The notes beneath the pieces are model-generated. The model saw nothing but the letters and a program-made list of their open reading frames with translations, was not told where the DNA came from and did no database searches. 64,000 nt of DNA from Pseudomonas sp. RSB 5.4 (GTDB lineage: Bacteria > Pseudomonadota > Gammaproteobacteria > Pseudomonadales > Pseudomonadaceae). A program made the position numbers and the translations under genes. The DNA lies in contig NZ_CP146986.1 in NCBI RefSeq assembly GCF_037126175.1, positions 2,446,501 through 2,510,500 on the forward strand, given 5' to 3'. Within the stretch, counting starts at the first letter, position 1. The number at the start of each line of letters is the position of its first letter. Positions 1 through 10,364 of the stretch are shown piece by piece.

Positions 1-128
1 GGCACGGTTACGCTGTTTTCCATCAAGGCAGCCAGCGCCTGACTGCTGAGCGGCGTGAGCGTGACGCTCACACCCGCCACCAGCCCGCCCTGGAGGAACG
101 AGCGCCGGGATATATCACGGTTGGACAT
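1..128 (-). CDS. Tat-exported protein, N-terminal fragment (probable xanthine dehydrogenase-family molybdopterin subunit)
   Basis: Only the first 42 codons lie in the window; the gene runs off the left edge. The product starts MSNRDISRRSFLQGGLVAG, a clear twin-arginine signal (SRRSFL followed by a hydrophobic stretch and an ALA-type cleavage region), so the folded protein is expected to be exported to the periplasm by Tat, usually with a cofactor. The assignment to the molybdopterin-binding subunit of xanthine/aldehyde dehydrogenase-type enzymes rests on recall of similar Pseudomonas N-termini. It is an inference, since no catalytic domain is visible. Confidence 0.6.
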   Translation of the reverse strand, partial: MSNRDISRRSFLQGGLVAGVSVTLTPLSSQALAALMENSVTV

Positions 129-369
129 GGATCATCCTCTGGGCGGTTATGTGTCCGCCCTTCTGGTTATCTACTGGGAATCTCGAGTCTTGCAGAAGCC
201 CTTCTTGGCGAAACAAAGGGCGTGTTGACAGTGCAAAGCTGACCGAAAGGTTAACTTTAAAGGTTTCTGAGCGTCCGGCAAACAACCAGTTACAAAAATT
301 TGACTAAAGAATCAAAAAATCAATGCGACGTGGCACCGCAGCAGATCGCCGGGCAAACCGGCAACCCAC

Positions 370-458
370 TGTGGGCGCGGGCTTGCTCGCGAAGGTGTGG
401 TGTCAGGCAACCCATTTTTAACTGACATACCGCTTTCGCGAGCAAGCCCGCTCCCACA
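370..458. repeat. REP element pair (inverted)
   Basis: Two oppositely oriented pseudomonad REP units at about 370-395 and 432-458 (GGGCGCGGGCTTGCTCGCGAAG type and its complement). Together they can form a cruciform or hairpin between the Tat-protein gene and the tRNA cluster. Apparent reading frames across them are repeat artefacts. Confidence 0.85.
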
Positions 459-524
459 AGGGAATTTGTATTGGAGTCAGGGTGTGGGCAGGAGGAAAAG
501 GAGGGAAATAGCAAATTTCAGACA

Positions 525-553
525 CAAAAAACCCCGGTCTTTCGACCAGGGTC
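525..553 (-). terminator. Rho-independent terminator of the tRNA Val-Asp-Asp cluster
   Basis: On the minus strand a stem of ACCCTGGTC and GACCGGGGT around a GAAA-like loop is followed by TTTTTT. It lies about 75 bp downstream of the last tRNA-Asp, as expected for the 3' end of the tRNA transcript. Confidence 0.8.
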
Positions 554-627
554 TTTGCTATCGATTCCGAAACAACCAACGGTTGCTTTCGGTGCTTCAA
601 GGCGTTCAGTGGTCCTTGAAACAGATA

Positions 628-704
628 TGGCGCAGCGGACGGGACTCGAACCCGCGACCCCCGGCGTGACAGGCCGGTATTCTAACCGACTGAACTACCG
701 CTGC
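628..704 (-). tRNA. tRNA-Asp (GTC)
   Basis: 77 nt with encoded CCA. The acceptor stem is GCAGCGG/CCGCTGC, the anticodon loop is CTGTCAC with anticodon GTC, and the T-loop is GGTTCGAGTCC. It is near identical to the copy at 799-875 and is the last gene of the cluster. Confidence 0.97.
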
Positions 705-798
705 GTATCGCTTTGAGCTTGCGCTCAAGTAACTCGTTTTGACTGAAAGCTTCGGTGCTTTTCAATCGCGAACCAGACAATGCCTGACTCGTAAAATA

Positions 799-875
799 TG
801 GCGCAGCGGACGGGACTCGAACCCGCGACCCCCGGCGTGACAGGCCGGTATTCTAACCGACTGAACTACCGCTGC
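799..875 (-). tRNA. tRNA-Asp (GTC)
   Basis: 77 nt with encoded CCA and anticodon GTC. It has the same sequence as the copy at 628-704, about 95 bp away, so this is a tandem duplication of tRNA-Asp. Confidence 0.97.
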
Positions 876-930
876 GCGTCGGTGGAGGCACTTTCAGCCT
901 ACCTCTTGCTTGCGCAAGTTTCTCGGGGAG

Positions 931-1006
931 TGGTGGGTGATGACGGGATCGAACCGCCGACATTCTGCTTGTAAGGCAGACGCTCTCCCAGCTGAGCTAA
1001 TCACCC
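931..1006 (-). tRNA. tRNA-Val (TAC)
   Basis: 76 nt with encoded CCA. Acceptor GGGTGAT pairs with ATCACCC, and the anticodon loop CTTACAA gives TAC. It is the first gene of the minus-strand Val-Asp-Asp cluster. Confidence 0.97.
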
Positions 1007-1113
1007 GTTTGCATCTCCGAGGCCGCGAAATTTACGCAGGTAGCGAACCTAAGTCAATAGCAGGATTGAAGTTTTTCTGAAAAAGACAAAATTGCTTCCT
1101 ACCTGCGAGACCG

Positions 1114-1181
1114 CCTTCGCGAGCAAGCTCGCTCCCACAGGGAAATGCATTCCTCATGTGGGAGCGAGCTTGCTCGCGAAG
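1114..1181. repeat. REP element pair (inverted)
   Basis: Units at about 1114-1139 and 1157-1181, in inverted orientation with a 17-bp spacer. They lie downstream of the SDR gene, where they could act as a transcript-end hairpin. No other terminator is seen between 1182 and 1222. Confidence 0.85.
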
Positions 1182-1222
1182 ACGGCAGCCCATTTGACGC
1201 AAATTCAGGAGAAGAACGCGAT

Positions 1223-1999
1223 CTACTCGGTGTAAATCATCTTCTTGGTCATGCCACCATCAACGACGAATTCCTGCCCGGTGACAAACCCGGCATTGCG
1301 CGACAACAGCCACGCCACCATCGCCGCCACATCCTCGACCGTCCCTACCCTGCCCGCCGGATGCTGCGCATGATCGGCATCGGCCAGCGGCTCGGCGCGT
1401 CGTGCGGATGGATCCCGTGCATCGATCCAGCCCGGGCTGACCGCATTGACGCGAATCTCCGGCCCGAGGCTGATCGCCAACGCATGCGTCAGCGCCAACA
1501 AGCCGCCCTTGCTCGCCGCATACGCCTCGGAATCAGCCTCCGACTGCCGCGCCCGGGTCGAGGCCAGATTGACGATCGAGCCGTTATGCGCGCGCAGATA
1601 CGGCGCACAATGTTTGGCCAGCAACATCGGCCCACTGAGATTCACCGCCAGCACCCGGTTCCAGTAAGCCAGATCAAGACTTTCCAGCGTGATGTTGTGC
1701 GGATCAGCCACCGCCGCGTTGCACACCAACGCATCGAGACGACCAAACTGCCCAAGCACTTCGGCGACACCCAGCGCGACCTGGCTCTCATCCGCCACGT
1801 CCATGGCGATGAACCAGGCGTTCTCGCCCAGCACCTTCGCCACTTTCGAACCGCGCACACGATCCAGATCGGTCAGCACCACTTGCCAGCCTTCGCTGAT
1901 CAGCCAGGCAGCAATGCCCAGACCGATGCCACGCGCGGCACCGGTGACCAGCGCCACGCGACCATGGGTGCCCGCCTTCGGAGTAGACAATTCGATCAC
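1223..1999 (-). CDS. Short-chain dehydrogenase/reductase (SDR) family oxidoreductase
   Basis: 258 aa, the usual length for a classical SDR. The NAD(P)-binding glycine motif TGAARGIG is at residues 19-26, followed by the CNAA motif, a catalytic Ser region (NLASTRA), the YAASK active site ([10 protein letters not shown]) and the PGWI segment. The start is GTG at 1997-1999, which overlaps the metZ stop as GTGA, so the gene is translationally coupled to metZ in a metZ-SDR transcript. The substrate cannot be told from sequence. The same adjacency is recalled from other pseudomonads, which hints at a link to sulfur amino-acid metabolism, but this is unproven. Confidence 0.9.
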   Translation of the reverse strand: MIELSTPKAGTHGRVALVTGAARGIGLGIAAWLISEGWQVVLTDLDRVRGSKVAKVLGENAWFIAMDVADESQVALGVAEVLGQFGRLDALVCNAAVADPHNITLESLDLAYWNRVLAVNLSGPMLLAKHCAPYLRAHNGSIVNLASTRARQSEADSEAYAASKGGLLALTHALAISLGPEIRVNAVSPGWIDARDPSARRAEPLADADHAQHPAGRVGTVEDVAAMVAWLLSRNAGFVTGQEFVVDGGMTKKMIYTE

Positions 2000-3207
2000 A
2001 ACGCCGCCAGACCGCGGGACAGGTCGGCCTGCAGGTCCGCCACGTCTTCCAGACCGACCGCGATGCGGATCAGGCTGTCACGAATCCCTGCAGCTTCCCG
2101 CTCCTGTGGCGCCAGACGGCCATGGGAGGTGGTGCTCGGATGGGTGATGGTGGTTTTGCTGTCACCGAGGTTGGCGGTGATCGAGATCAAGCGGGTGGCG
2201 TCGATAAAGCGCCACGCGCCCTCTTTGCCGCCCTTGACCTCGAAACTCACCACCGCACCGAAGCCCTTCTGTTGACGCTGGGCCAGTTCATGCTGCGGAT
2301 GGCTCTTGAGACCGGCGTAATGAACCTTCTCGATACCGTCCTGCTGCTCCAGCCATTCGGCCAGTTGCTGGGCGTTGGCGCAGTGCGCCTTCATCCGCAG
2401 ATTCAGGGTTTCCAAGCCCTTGAGGAAGATCCAGGCGTTGAACGGGCTCAGTGTCGGCCCGGCGGTCCGCAGGAAGCCGACAACTTCTTTCATCTGCTCG
2501 CTGCGACCAGCCACCACACCGCCCATGCAACGGCCCTGACCGTCGATGAACTTGGTCGCCGAGTGCACGACGATGTCCGCGCCGAGTTTCAGCGGCTGCT
2601 GCAAGGCAGGCGTGCAGAAGCAGTTGTCGACCACCAGCATCGCGCCTTTGGCGTGAGCGATTTCCGCCAGCGCGGTGATGTCGACCAGCTCGGCCAGCGG
2701 GTTGGACGGCGACTCGACGAACAGCAGCTTGGTGTTCGGCTTGATCGCCGCATCCCAACCCGACAGGTCGGCCAGCGGCACGTAGTCGACTTGCACACCG
2801 AAACGCTTGAAGTACTTCTCGAACAGGCTGATGGTCGAACCGAACACGCTGCGCGACACCAGGACGTGATCACCGGCGCTGCACAGGCTCATCACAACAG
2901 CCATGATCGCGGCCATGCCCGTGGCGGTGGCGACCGCTTGTTCGGCGCCTTCCAGCGCGGCGATACGCTCTTCGAACGCGCGCACGGTCGGGTTGGTGTA
3001 GCGCGAGTAAACGTTGCCCGGCACTTCCCCGGCAAACCGCGCAGCCGCGTCGGCAGCGGTACGGAACACGTAGCTGGAAGTGAAGAACATCGGATCACCG
3101 TGTTCGCCTTCCGGCGTCCGGTGCTGACCGGCACGTACGGCCAGGGTATCGAACGCTACGCCTTCGAGGTCGCTGTCCAGCCGACCGGCATCCCATTCCT
3201 GACTCAT
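1996..3207 (-). CDS. metZ: O-succinylhomoserine sulfhydrylase
   Basis: 403 aa, a PLP-dependent Cys/Met-metabolism transsulfuration-family enzyme. It makes homocysteine directly from O-succinylhomoserine and sulfide, the main methionine route in pseudomonads. Visible features are YSRYTNPT near residue 68, the central ESPSNP motif, and the Schiff-base lysine in [13 protein letters not shown] chose the start MSQEWDAG at 3207 because AAGGAG lies 8 bp upstream; an in-frame ATG 18 codons earlier has no ribosome site. The call as MetZ rather than MetB or MetC rests on synteny with purF and overall resemblance. Confidence 0.92.
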   Translation of the reverse strand: MSQEWDAGRLDSDLEGVAFDTLAVRAGQHRTPEGEHGDPMFFTSSYVFRTAADAAARFAGEVPGNVYSRYTNPTVRAFEERIAALEGAEQAVATATGMAAIMAVVMSLCSAGDHVLVSRSVFGSTISLFEKYFKRFGVQVDYVPLADLSGWDAAIKPNTKLLFVESPSNPLAELVDITALAEIAHAKGAMLVVDNCFCTPALQQPLKLGADIVVHSATKFIDGQGRCMGGVVAGRSEQMKEVVGFLRTAGPTLSPFNAWIFLKGLETLNLRMKAHCANAQQLAEWLEQQDGIEKVHYAGLKSHPQHELAQRQQKGFGAVVSFEVKGGKEGAWRFIDATRLISITANLGDSKTTITHPSTTSHGRLAPQEREAAGIRDSLIRIAVGLEDVADLQADLSRGLAAL

Positions 3208-3262
3208 GCTGTCACTCCTTGCCCTGTTCTGAATAAATGAAAGTCTTTTTGCCAGATACAAA

Positions 3263-3285
3263 ACCGGCCCCTCAGGGCCGGTAGA
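3263..3285 (-). terminator. Possible terminator between purF and metZ
   Basis: Minus-strand ACCGGCCC and GGGCCGGT pair perfectly around a short TGAG loop just after the purF stop. Only four T residues follow, so it may attenuate rather than fully stop transcription into metZ. Confidence 0.6.
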
Positions 3286-3288
3286 AAC

Positions 3289-4794
3289 TCAGTTGTTGTA
3301 CAGATCGATGATCGCACTGACCGCCTGGGTCTTGACCTTGGAGGCATCGTTGCGTGCCTGCTCGATCTTGTCCAGGTAAGCCTCGTCGACGTCGCCGGTG
3401 ACGTACTTGCCGTCGAACACTGCGCAATCGAAGTTTTCGATCTTGATCTTGCCGCCACCGACCGCTTCGATCAAGTCAGGCAGGTCCTGATAGATCAGCC
3501 AGTCAGCGCCGATCAGATCCGCCACGTCCTGAGTCGAACGATTGTGCGCGATCAGTTCGTGAGCGCTCGGCATGTCGATGCCGTAAACGTTCGGGAAGCG
3601 TACCGCAGGAGCCGCCGAACAGAAGTAGACGTTTTTCGCGCCGGCTTCGCGAGCCATCTGGATGATCTGCTTGCAGGTGGTGCCGCGTACGATCGAGTCA
3701 TCGACCAGCATCACGTTCTTACCGCGGAATTCCAGCTCGATCGCGTTGAGCTTCTGGCGAACCGACTTCTTGCGCGCCGCCTGGCCCGGCATGATGAAGG
3801 TACGACCGATGTAACGGTTCTTGACGAAGCCTTCGCGGAATTTCACGCCCAGGTGGTTCGCCAACTCCAGCGCGGCGGTGCGGCTGGTGTCCGGGATCGG
3901 GATGACCACGTCGATGTCGTGCTCTGGACGCTCGCGCAGGATCTTCTCGGCGAGTTTCTCGCCCATGCGCAGACGCGCCTTGTACACCGACACACCGTCG
4001 ATGATCGAATCCGGACGCGCCAGGTAGACGTGCTCGAAGATGCACGGGGTCAGGGACGGGTTGGTCGCGCACTGACGAGTGTGCAGCTTGCCATCTTCAG
4101 TGATGTAGACCGCTTCGCCCGGGGCCAGGTCGCGGATCAGGGTGAAACCGAGCACGTCCAGCGAAACGCTTTCGGAAGCGATCATGTACTCGACGCCTTC
4201 GTCGGTGTGACGCTGGCCGAACACGATCGGACGAATGCCGTGCGGGTCGCGGAAACCGACGATGCCGTAACCGGTGATCATCGCCACCACCGCGTAACCG
4301 CCGACGCAACGGTTGTGCACGTCGGTCACAGCGGCAAATACATCTTCTTCGGTCGGCTGCAGCTTGCCGCGCTGGGCCAGCTCGTGAGCGAACACGTTCA
4401 ACAATACTTCCGAGTCGGAACTGGTATTGACGTGACGCAGGTCGGATTCGTAGATTTCCTTGGCCAACTGTTCAACATTGGTCAGGTTGCCGTTGTGCGC
4501 CAGAGTGATGCCGTAAGGCGAGTTGACGTAAAACGGCTGCGCTTCGGCCGAGGTCGAGCTGCCGGCAGTCGGGTAACGGACGTGGCCGATACCCATGTGG
4601 CCGACCAGGCGCTGCATGTGACGTTGCTGAAACACGTCACGCACCAGGCCATTGTCCTTGCGCAGGAATAACCGGCCATCATGGCTGGTCACGATACCGG
4701 CAGCGTCCTGGCCGCGGTGCTGGAGCACGGTTAGCGCGTCATACAGCGCCTGATTGACGTTCGACTTACCGACGATACCGACGATGCCACACAT
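3289..4794 (-). CDS. purF: Amidophosphoribosyltransferase
   Basis: 501 aa. It catalyses the first committed step of purine synthesis (PRPP + glutamine to 5-phosphoribosylamine). The start is fixed by the need for Cys2 as N-terminal nucleophile: MCGIVGIVG begins at 4794, and the ATG three codons upstream would bury it. The Ntn glutaminase domain covers roughly residues 1-230. A type I phosphoribosyltransferase domain follows with the PRPP loop [17 protein letters not shown]. It lies downstream of cvpA, as in the enterobacterial cvpA-purF operon. Confidence 0.97.
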   Translation of the reverse strand: MCGIVGIVGKSNVNQALYDALTVLQHRGQDAAGIVTSHDGRLFLRKDNGLVRDVFQQRHMQRLVGHMGIGHVRYPTAGSSTSAEAQPFYVNSPYGITLAHNGNLTNVEQLAKEIYESDLRHVNTSSDSEVLLNVFAHELAQRGKLQPTEEDVFAAVTDVHNRCVGGYAVVAMITGYGIVGFRDPHGIRPIVFGQRHTDEGVEYMIASESVSLDVLGFTLIRDLAPGEAVYITEDGKLHTRQCATNPSLTPCIFEHVYLARPDSIIDGVSVYKARLRMGEKLAEKILRERPEHDIDVVIPIPDTSRTAALELANHLGVKFREGFVKNRYIGRTFIMPGQAARKKSVRQKLNAIELEFRGKNVMLVDDSIVRGTTCKQIIQMAREAGAKNVYFCSAAPAVRFPNVYGIDMPSAHELIAHNRSTQDVADLIGADWLIYQDLPDLIEAVGGGKIKIENFDCAVFDGKYVTGDVDEAYLDKIEQARNDASKVKTQAVSAIIDLYNN

Positions 4795-4835
4795 GCGACG
4801 CAACCCCTACTTAATGGATCTGAACTGAACAACAC

Positions 4836-5396
4836 TCACTGAGGCGTTTTGGCCGACGGCAAGAGTTGCTCCTTGAACGGAATATCAGCGGGTACGCTGA
4901 TTCCGCTGGCAAGCCACTGACTGCTCCACCCGAGAATCAGGTTTTTGGACCAATCGGCGACCAATAGAAACTTTGGCACGAGCTGTGACTCTTTCCACCA
5001 CCCGTCCTGCTGTACCGGCCCCAGGCTCAACAGCCCGACTGCCACGACCACCAGCAACACGCCACGCGCCGCGCCGAAGGCCATGCCCAGGAATCGATCG
5101 GTGCCGGACAACCCGGTCACGCGCACCAACTCGCCGATAAGATAATTGATCATTGCGCCCACGATCAGTGTGGCGACAAACATGATGGCACAGCCCGCGA
5201 TCACGCGAGCCGATGGGGTTTCGATGTATCCGGCGAGGCACTCGGACAGTGAGCCACCGAACATCCAGGCAACGGCTCCTGCGATGATCCAGGTCACCAG
5301 CGATAATGCTTCCTTGACGAAGCCGCGGCTCAAACTGATCAAAGCGGAGATGGCGATGATTGCAACAATCGCCCAGTCAACCATGGTAAATGGCAC
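4836..5396 (-). CDS. cvpA: CvpA family inner-membrane protein
   Basis: 186 aa with four hydrophobic segments (about residues 6-22, 30-50, 65-88 and 105-125), typical of CvpA, named for its role in colicin V production in E. coli. The exact function is unknown; family members are linked to envelope homeostasis. It lies between the SPOR protein gene and purF. The start is GTG at 5394-5396 (MPFTMVDW); an ATG four codons in (5384) is an alternative, and neither has a strong ribosome site. Confidence 0.92.
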   Translation of the reverse strand: MPFTMVDWAIVAIIAISALISLSRGFVKEALSLVTWIIAGAVAWMFGGSLSECLAGYIETPSARVIAGCAIMFVATLIVGAMINYLIGELVRVTGLSGTDRFLGMAFGAARGVLLVVVAVGLLSLGPVQQDGWWKESQLVPKFLLVADWSKNLILGWSSQWLASGISVPADIPFKEQLLPSAKTPQ

Positions 5397-5494
5397 AGTG
5401 CAGCCTACAGACGGATAAGGCGGCGCATTTTAGCAGAGCGCACCGCTGTCGGTAAGCTGCGATTGTCAGTGCATTTCAATCCGGACGATAGTTT

Positions 5495-6148
5495 TTAGCC
5501 ACGCTCAGGCTGGAAGCGCACGACAAAACCCTTGAGGTTCTGCTGACGGCCCAACAGATCACGCAGACGATCGGCTTCGGCGCGCTCGATCAGCGGGCCG
5601 ACGAACACCCGATTCTTGCCATCGGCGGAACGGATGTAGGCGTTGTAGCCTTGGCTGCGCAGGGTTTTCTGCAGGCTTTCGGCGCTGGCGCGACTCGACA
5701 GACTGGCCAGTTGCACCGACCAGCTGACCGACAGACCGTTGGCGTCGACGCGGCTTTGTGTGGTGTCAGGCTTGGCCGGAGCGGCAGCAATCGGCTGGGC
5801 CGGCGCCGGAGCAGGCTTGGCGACTGGCGCAGGCGCAACCGGTTTGGCTACCGGAGCCGGTGCCGGCGCTGGGGCCGCGGCAATCGGCATCGACGGCGCC
5901 GATTGCTCCGCCACTTCGTCATCACTCGGGACCGGTTCCTGCGGCAGTGCTTGCGGCTCGGGCACGGCTACCGGCTCAAGCTGCACTTGCGGCACGGCAG
6001 GCGCTTGCGGCGCAGCCGGCGCATCGACCGTGACCTGGCGCTGCTCGTCCTGACGGGAAAACAGCATCGGCAGGAAAATCACCGCCAGCGCCACCAGCAC
6101 CAGGGCACCAACCATGCGCTGCTTGTACGCTTTATCCAGCAAAGCCAT
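5495..6148 (-). CDS. dedD: SPOR-domain inner-membrane protein (DedD-like)
   Basis: 217 aa. A short cytoplasmic N-terminus ([11 protein letters not shown]) is followed by one membrane helix (about residues 12-30), a periplasmic linker extremely rich in Pro and Ala (about 45-140), and a C-terminal SPOR domain (about 142-217) of the type that binds denuded septal peptidoglycan. The position between folC and cvpA matches E. coli dedD, a non-essential division protein. The start at 6148 overlaps the folC 3' end by 17 bp; the 67 upstream in-frame codons are folC in another frame. Confidence 0.88.
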   Translation of the reverse strand: MALLDKAYKQRMVGALVLVALAVIFLPMLFSRQDEQRQVTVDAPAAPQAPAVPQVQLEPVAVPEPQALPQEPVPSDDEVAEQSAPSMPIAAAPAPAPAPVAKPVAPAPVAKPAPAPAQPIAAAPAKPDTTQSRVDANGLSVSWSVQLASLSSRASAESLQKTLRSQGYNAYIRSADGKNRVFVGPLIERAEADRLRDLLGRQQNLKGFVVRFQPERG

Positions 6149-7439
6149 TTGCCGCTTCCTCCGTGGAGCGCCGGGCCAGCCATTCAAGGGCCTCGGCGAC
6201 ACAATAAAATGATCCGAACAACAGAATCTCGTCGTCGCTGGTTGCGATCTCGCACTGCCCTTCCAGCGCAGCCGCGACACTGTCATAGGACGTGACAGAG
6301 GCGCCAAGGTTCTGCAACGCCGCGTGTAATTCACTGACCGGACGCGCACGCGGCGAATCCAGCGGCGCTACCGCCCAGTGCTCGACACTAGCATTCAATT
6401 CGCCGACAACACCATCCAGATCCTTGTCCGCCAACAGGCCGAACACCGCCAGACGTTTGCCCACCGGCGGCCGACTGGCCAGACGTCGCGCCAGATACTC
6501 CGCCGCGTGCGGGTTATGCCCCACGTCCAGCAGCAGGTTCAGGCGCTTGCCGTTGAACTCGAACGAGCGGCGATCCAGCCGGCCGACCACGCGAGTGGCC
6601 TGCAAGGCCGCAACAATTTGCGACGCATTCCAAGGCAAACCGAGCAGCAGATACGCCTGCAATGCCAGCGCGGCGTTTTCCATCGGCAGATCGAGCAGCG
6701 GCAAATCATGCAGTTCGACCACCTGACCCTGTGCATCAGTGCCGCGCCATTGCCAGTTGTGATCGGTGATTCCCAGATCGAAGTCGCGCCCGCGCAGAGA
6801 GAACGGGCACGCCAGCTCGCGAACCTTGTCGAGCAGAGGTTGCGGAGGATTCAGGTCGCCGCACAGCGCAGGTTTGCCTTGGCGGAATATCCCGGCCTTC
6901 TCGAAAGCCACGGACTCGCGGGTATTACCCAGGTACTCGGCATGATCGACACCAATGCTGGTGACCAGCGCGATATCGGCATCCACTACATTGACCGTGT
7001 CCAGACGTCCGCCCAGACCGACTTCCAGCACCACAGCGTCAAGTTTTGCCTGCTGAAACAGCCAGAACGCCGCCAGGGTGCCCATTTCGAAGTAAGTCAG
7101 GGAAGTGTCGCCACGCCCGGCCTCGACCGCGGCGAAAGCTTCGCACAGCTGCGCGTCAGTGGCTTCAACGCCATTGAGCTGCACCCGCTCGTTGTAACGC
7201 AGCAGGTGCGGAGAATTGTAGACACCCACGCTCAGGCCCTGCGCCCGCAGCAACGAAGCCACGAAAGCGCAGGTCGAACCCTTGCCGTTGGTGCCGGTGA
7301 CCGTAATCACCCGAGGCGCCGGCTGGCCCAGCCCCATGCGGGACGCTACCTGTTGCGAACGCTCCAGCCCCATGTCGATGGCCGATGGATGCAACTGCTC
7401 AAGGTAGGCGAGCCACTCGCCAAGGGTACGCTCGGTCAT
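6132..7439 (-). CDS. folC: Bifunctional dihydrofolate synthase / folylpolyglutamate synthase
   Basis: 435 aa. It adds glutamate to dihydropteroate and to folates in the cytoplasm. The Mur-ligase-type P-loop TGTNGKGS is at about residues 48-55, followed by [12 protein letters not shown] and the Mur-type central motif [14 protein letters not shown]. The start at 7439 overlaps the accD stop by 4 bp (ATGA), so accD-folC-dedD are translationally coupled. The conserved neighbourhood supports the call. Confidence 0.96.
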   Translation of the reverse strand: MTERTLGEWLAYLEQLHPSAIDMGLERSQQVASRMGLGQPAPRVITVTGTNGKGSTCAFVASLLRAQGLSVGVYNSPHLLRYNERVQLNGVEATDAQLCEAFAAVEAGRGDTSLTYFEMGTLAAFWLFQQAKLDAVVLEVGLGGRLDTVNVVDADIALVTSIGVDHAEYLGNTRESVAFEKAGIFRQGKPALCGDLNPPQPLLDKVRELACPFSLRGRDFDLGITDHNWQWRGTDAQGQVVELHDLPLLDLPMENAALALQAYLLLGLPWNASQIVAALQATRVVGRLDRRSFEFNGKRLNLLLDVGHNPHAAEYLARRLASRPPVGKRLAVFGLLADKDLDGVVGELNASVEHWAVAPLDSPRARPVSELHAALQNLGASVTSYDSVAAALEGQCEIATSDDEILLFGSFYCVAEALEWLARRSTEEAANGFAG

Positions 7440-8356
7440 ACGTTGGCAGGCACCGGTGGAACGACGATTGGCTCGACAGGAGCGGCGACGTAGGTCGGAG
7501 TCGGCTGGCCGGTCAGTTGTGCCAGCAGATTGCCCAGACGTGGACGCAGTTCACGACGATCGATGATCAGATCGATCGCGCCATGCTCCAGCAGGAATTC
7601 GCTGCGCTGGAAGCCTTCTGGCAGCTTTTCACGCACGGTCTGCTCGATCACACGCGGACCGGCGAAGCCGATCAGGGCTTTCGGCTCACCGACGATCACA
7701 TCGCCGAGCATTGCCAGACTGGCGGAAACGCCGCCGTAGACCGGGTCGGTCAGCACCGAGATGAATGGAATGCCTTCTTCACGCAGACGTGCCAGGACGG
7801 CCGAAGTCTTGGCCATCTGCATCAGCGAGATCAGCGCTTCCTGCATGCGCGCACCACCGGAGGCGGCGAAGCAGATCATCGGGCAACGGTTTTCCAGGGC
7901 GTAGTTGGCGGCGCGCACGAAGCGCTCACCGACGATGGCGCCCATGGAACCGCCCATGAAGCTGAATTCGAACGCCGACACCACCACCGGCATACCCAAC
8001 AGGGTGCCGCTGACGGAGATCAGCGCGTCTTTTTCGCCGGTCTGCTTTTGGGCTGCGACCAGACGGTCCTTGTACTTCTTGCCGTCGCGGAATTTCAGAC
8101 GGTCAACCGGCTCCAGGTCTGCACCCAGCTCGTTGCGGCCTTCGGCATCCAGGAAGATGTCGATGCGCGCCCGTGCGCCGATGCGCATGTGGTGGTTGCA
8201 CTTGGGGCAAACGTCCAGGGTCTTTTCCAGCTCAGGGCGATACAGCACAGCCTCGCAGGACGGGCATTTGTGCCACAGACCTTCAGGCACCGAGCTCTTC
8301 TTGACCTCCGAACGCATGATCGAAGGGATCAGTTTGTCTACCAACCAGTTGCTCAT
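7436..8356 (-). CDS. accD: Acetyl-CoA carboxylase carboxyltransferase subunit beta
   Basis: 306 aa. It is the beta half of the AccA/AccD carboxyltransferase that makes malonyl-CoA for fatty-acid synthesis. An N-terminal zinc ribbon is visible with CPSC and CPKC pairs (about residues 32-54), followed by the crotonase-like carboxyltransferase domain ([25 protein letters not shown]). The start MSNWLVDKL at 8356 has GGAG upstream. The 200 bp between accD and trpF shows no clear terminator, so cotranscription with trpF is possible. Confidence 0.97.
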   Translation of the reverse strand: MSNWLVDKLIPSIMRSEVKKSSVPEGLWHKCPSCEAVLYRPELEKTLDVCPKCNHHMRIGARARIDIFLDAEGRNELGADLEPVDRLKFRDGKKYKDRLVAAQKQTGEKDALISVSGTLLGMPVVVSAFEFSFMGGSMGAIVGERFVRAANYALENRCPMICFAASGGARMQEALISLMQMAKTSAVLARLREEGIPFISVLTDPVYGGVSASLAMLGDVIVGEPKALIGFAGPRVIEQTVREKLPEGFQRSEFLLEHGAIDLIIDRRELRPRLGNLLAQLTGQPTPTYVAAPVEPIVVPPVPANV

Positions 8357-8556
8357 GCTTTTTTTCTCCAGTACCGGCGGCCCGAACACTCTGGTTCGCA
8401 GCCCCGCGTATGCCCTTCAGCTAAATTCATGTGTGTGGCGATGATCGATGGAACGCCGCGGTCAGCGCGAAACATGACCTGCGTGCAACTCCAGAAACCC
8501 TCAGCCTCGCCTGCTTTGTGCAAGTGCATTGATGGACGGCGGCAGACTGCCAGCCG

Positions 8557-9201
8557 TCACATCGAAGTAGACGCTCCCTGCGAGCTTCTACGTACGGCAT
8601 TGATGAACGCGCGGATCTTCGCATGATCCTTGATGCCTTTGCTCGCTTCTACCCCACCGCTGACGTCAACCGCGTAAGGTTTGACCCGGGCCACGGCGTC
8701 GGCGACGTTTTCCGGCGTGAGGCCACCGGCCAGGATCAGCGGCTTGCTCAACGCTTGCGGAATCAATGACCAGTCGAATGCCTCGCCGGTTCCGCCGGGC
8801 ACGCCTTCGACATAAGTATCGAGCAGCACGCCACTGGCGCTCGGATAAGCATCGACGGCAGCCGCGATGTCGTCGCCGGCCTTGACCCGCAGCGCCTTGA
8901 TGTAGGGACGATGCCAGCCTTCACAGTCGGCAGCGACTTCGTCGCCATGGAACTGCAACAGATCCAGCGGCACGGCATCGAGGATTTCCCCCAACTCGCA
9001 GCGGCTGGCATTGACGAACAGGCCAACGGTGGTCACGAACGGCGGCAACGCCTGAATGATCGCCCTTGCCTGCTGCACGCTTACCGCCCGCGGGCTCTTG
9101 GCGTAAAACACGAAACCGATCGCATCGGCTCCCGCCTCGACCGCTGCCAACGCATCTTCTATGCGGGTAATCCCGCAAATCTTGCTGCGAACGGCTGACA
9201 T
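8557..9201 (-). CDS. trpF: Phosphoribosylanthranilate isomerase
   Basis: 214 aa. It catalyses the Amadori rearrangement step of tryptophan synthesis and is a (beta/alpha)8 barrel. The catalytic Cys is in KICGIT (residue 9), and the catalytic Asp lies in the [10 protein letters not shown] strand near the C-terminus that also forms the phosphate-binding end. It is a stand-alone trpF, separate from trpC, and sits between truA and accD as elsewhere in Pseudomonas. Confidence 0.96.
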   Translation of the reverse strand: MSAVRSKICGITRIEDALAAVEAGADAIGFVFYAKSPRAVSVQQARAIIQALPPFVTTVGLFVNASRCELGEILDAVPLDLLQFHGDEVAADCEGWHRPYIKALRVKAGDDIAAAVDAYPSASGVLLDTYVEGVPGGTGEAFDWSLIPQALSKPLILAGGLTPENVADAVARVKPYAVDVSGGVEASKGIKDHAKIRAFINAVRRSSQGASTSM

Positions 9202-9266
9202 GTCGATAAAAACCTCAAGGCAAAAACCGGGAAAGTCCCGGATGGTAACAAAAGCGTTCGGGGGCG

Positions 9267-10121
9267 TCAGCCGTCAAGACCCGAGAAACCCGTAAGGAAA
9301 TGTGGCCCGATGAAACGCTCGGGCAACGGGAACTCGTCGTGGTACTCGACTTGCACCAGATACAGACCGAACGGATGCGCCGTCACGCCACCGGAACGGC
9401 GCTCGCGACTCTCCAGGACTTCCTTCATCCATTCGACCGGACGCTCGCCGGCACCGATGGTCATCAGCACACCGGCAATGTTGCGCACCATGTGGTGCAA
9501 GAAGGCGTTGGCGCGAATATCGAGAACGATCATCTTGCCGTGGCGAGTCACGCGCAGGTGGTGCATTTTCTTGATCGGCGATTTCGCTTGGCACTGCCCG
9601 GCACGGAACGCACTGAAATCATGAGTACCGATCAGATACTGCGCGGCCTCGGCCATACGCTCGACGTCGAGCGGGCGATGGTTCCAGGTGATCTCTTCGT
9701 TGAGATGGGCCGGACGAATCTGATCGTTGTAGATCACATAGCGATAACGCCGCGCGATGGCTTTGAACCGCGCATGAAAATGCGCCGGCATCACCCGCGC
9801 CCAGCTGACGCTGATGTCGTGGGGCAGATTGATATTGGCGCCCATCACCCAGGCTTTCAGCGAACGATCGACTTGCGTATCGAAATGCACCACTTGTCCG
9901 CAGGCATGCACGCCCGCGTCGGTACGCCCGGCGCACTGCAGCGAAACCGGCGAGTTGGCGACTTTCGACAAGGCTTTTTCGAGTTCTTCCTGCACCGTGG
10001 CCACGCCGGTCAACTGGCGCTGCCAGCCGCTGTAGCGCGAGCCTTTGTACTCGACGCCCAGTGCCACACGGTAAAAGCCTTCGGGTGCCATTTCGGCGAG
10101 CGGGTTATCTATGTTTGCCAA
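9267..10121 (-). CDS. truA: tRNA pseudouridine(38-40) synthase
   Basis: 284 aa. It modifies uridines 38-40 of the tRNA anticodon stem-loop. The catalytic aspartate is D68 in [11 protein letters not shown], and the Arg-rich RRYRYVIYN and [11 protein letters not shown] motifs of TruA are present. The chosen start ([10 protein letters not shown]) puts ten residues before [21 protein letters not shown], so the downstream Met11 is a possible alternative start. Confidence 0.95.
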   Translation of the reverse strand: MANIDNPLAEMAPEGFYRVALGVEYKGSRYSGWQRQLTGVATVQEELEKALSKVANSPVSLQCAGRTDAGVHACGQVVHFDTQVDRSLKAWVMGANINLPHDISVSWARVMPAHFHARFKAIARRYRYVIYNDQIRPAHLNEEITWNHRPLDVERMAEAAQYLIGTHDFSAFRAGQCQAKSPIKKMHHLRVTRHGKMIVLDIRANAFLHHMVRNIAGVLMTIGAGERPVEWMKEVLESRERRSGGVTAHPFGLYLVQVEYHDEFPLPERFIGPHFLTGFSGLDG

Positions 10122-10210
10122 GGTGGGACAGCCTGCTGATGTGCAAAGGCGGGCATTATAAGGCTGTGGACCGGGGATGCCAGTCAGTTCTGTGTTGACG
10201 GATCCGGCCT

Positions 10211-10278
10211 CTTCGCGAGCAAGCCCGCTCCCACAGGAGGAATGTATTCCAAATGTGGGAGCGGGCTTGCTCGCGAAG
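10211..10278. repeat. REP element pair (inverted)
   Basis: Units at 10211-10235 and 10254-10278, inverted, in the truA-fimV gap next to the fimV terminator. Confidence 0.85.
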
Positions 10279-10312
10279 GCGGTCGATCAGGCACCACAGA
10301 AATCCAACCCAA

Positions 10313-10345
10313 ACAAAAACGGCAGCCTCGATGGGCTGCCGTTCC
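10313..10345 (-). terminator. Rho-independent terminator of fimV
   Basis: Minus strand: a CGGCAGCC stem, CATCGA loop, GGCTGCCG, then TTTTTG. It begins about 20 bp after the fimV stop. Confidence 0.85.
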
Positions 10346-10364
10346 GTTTACTGCTGATGCCGAA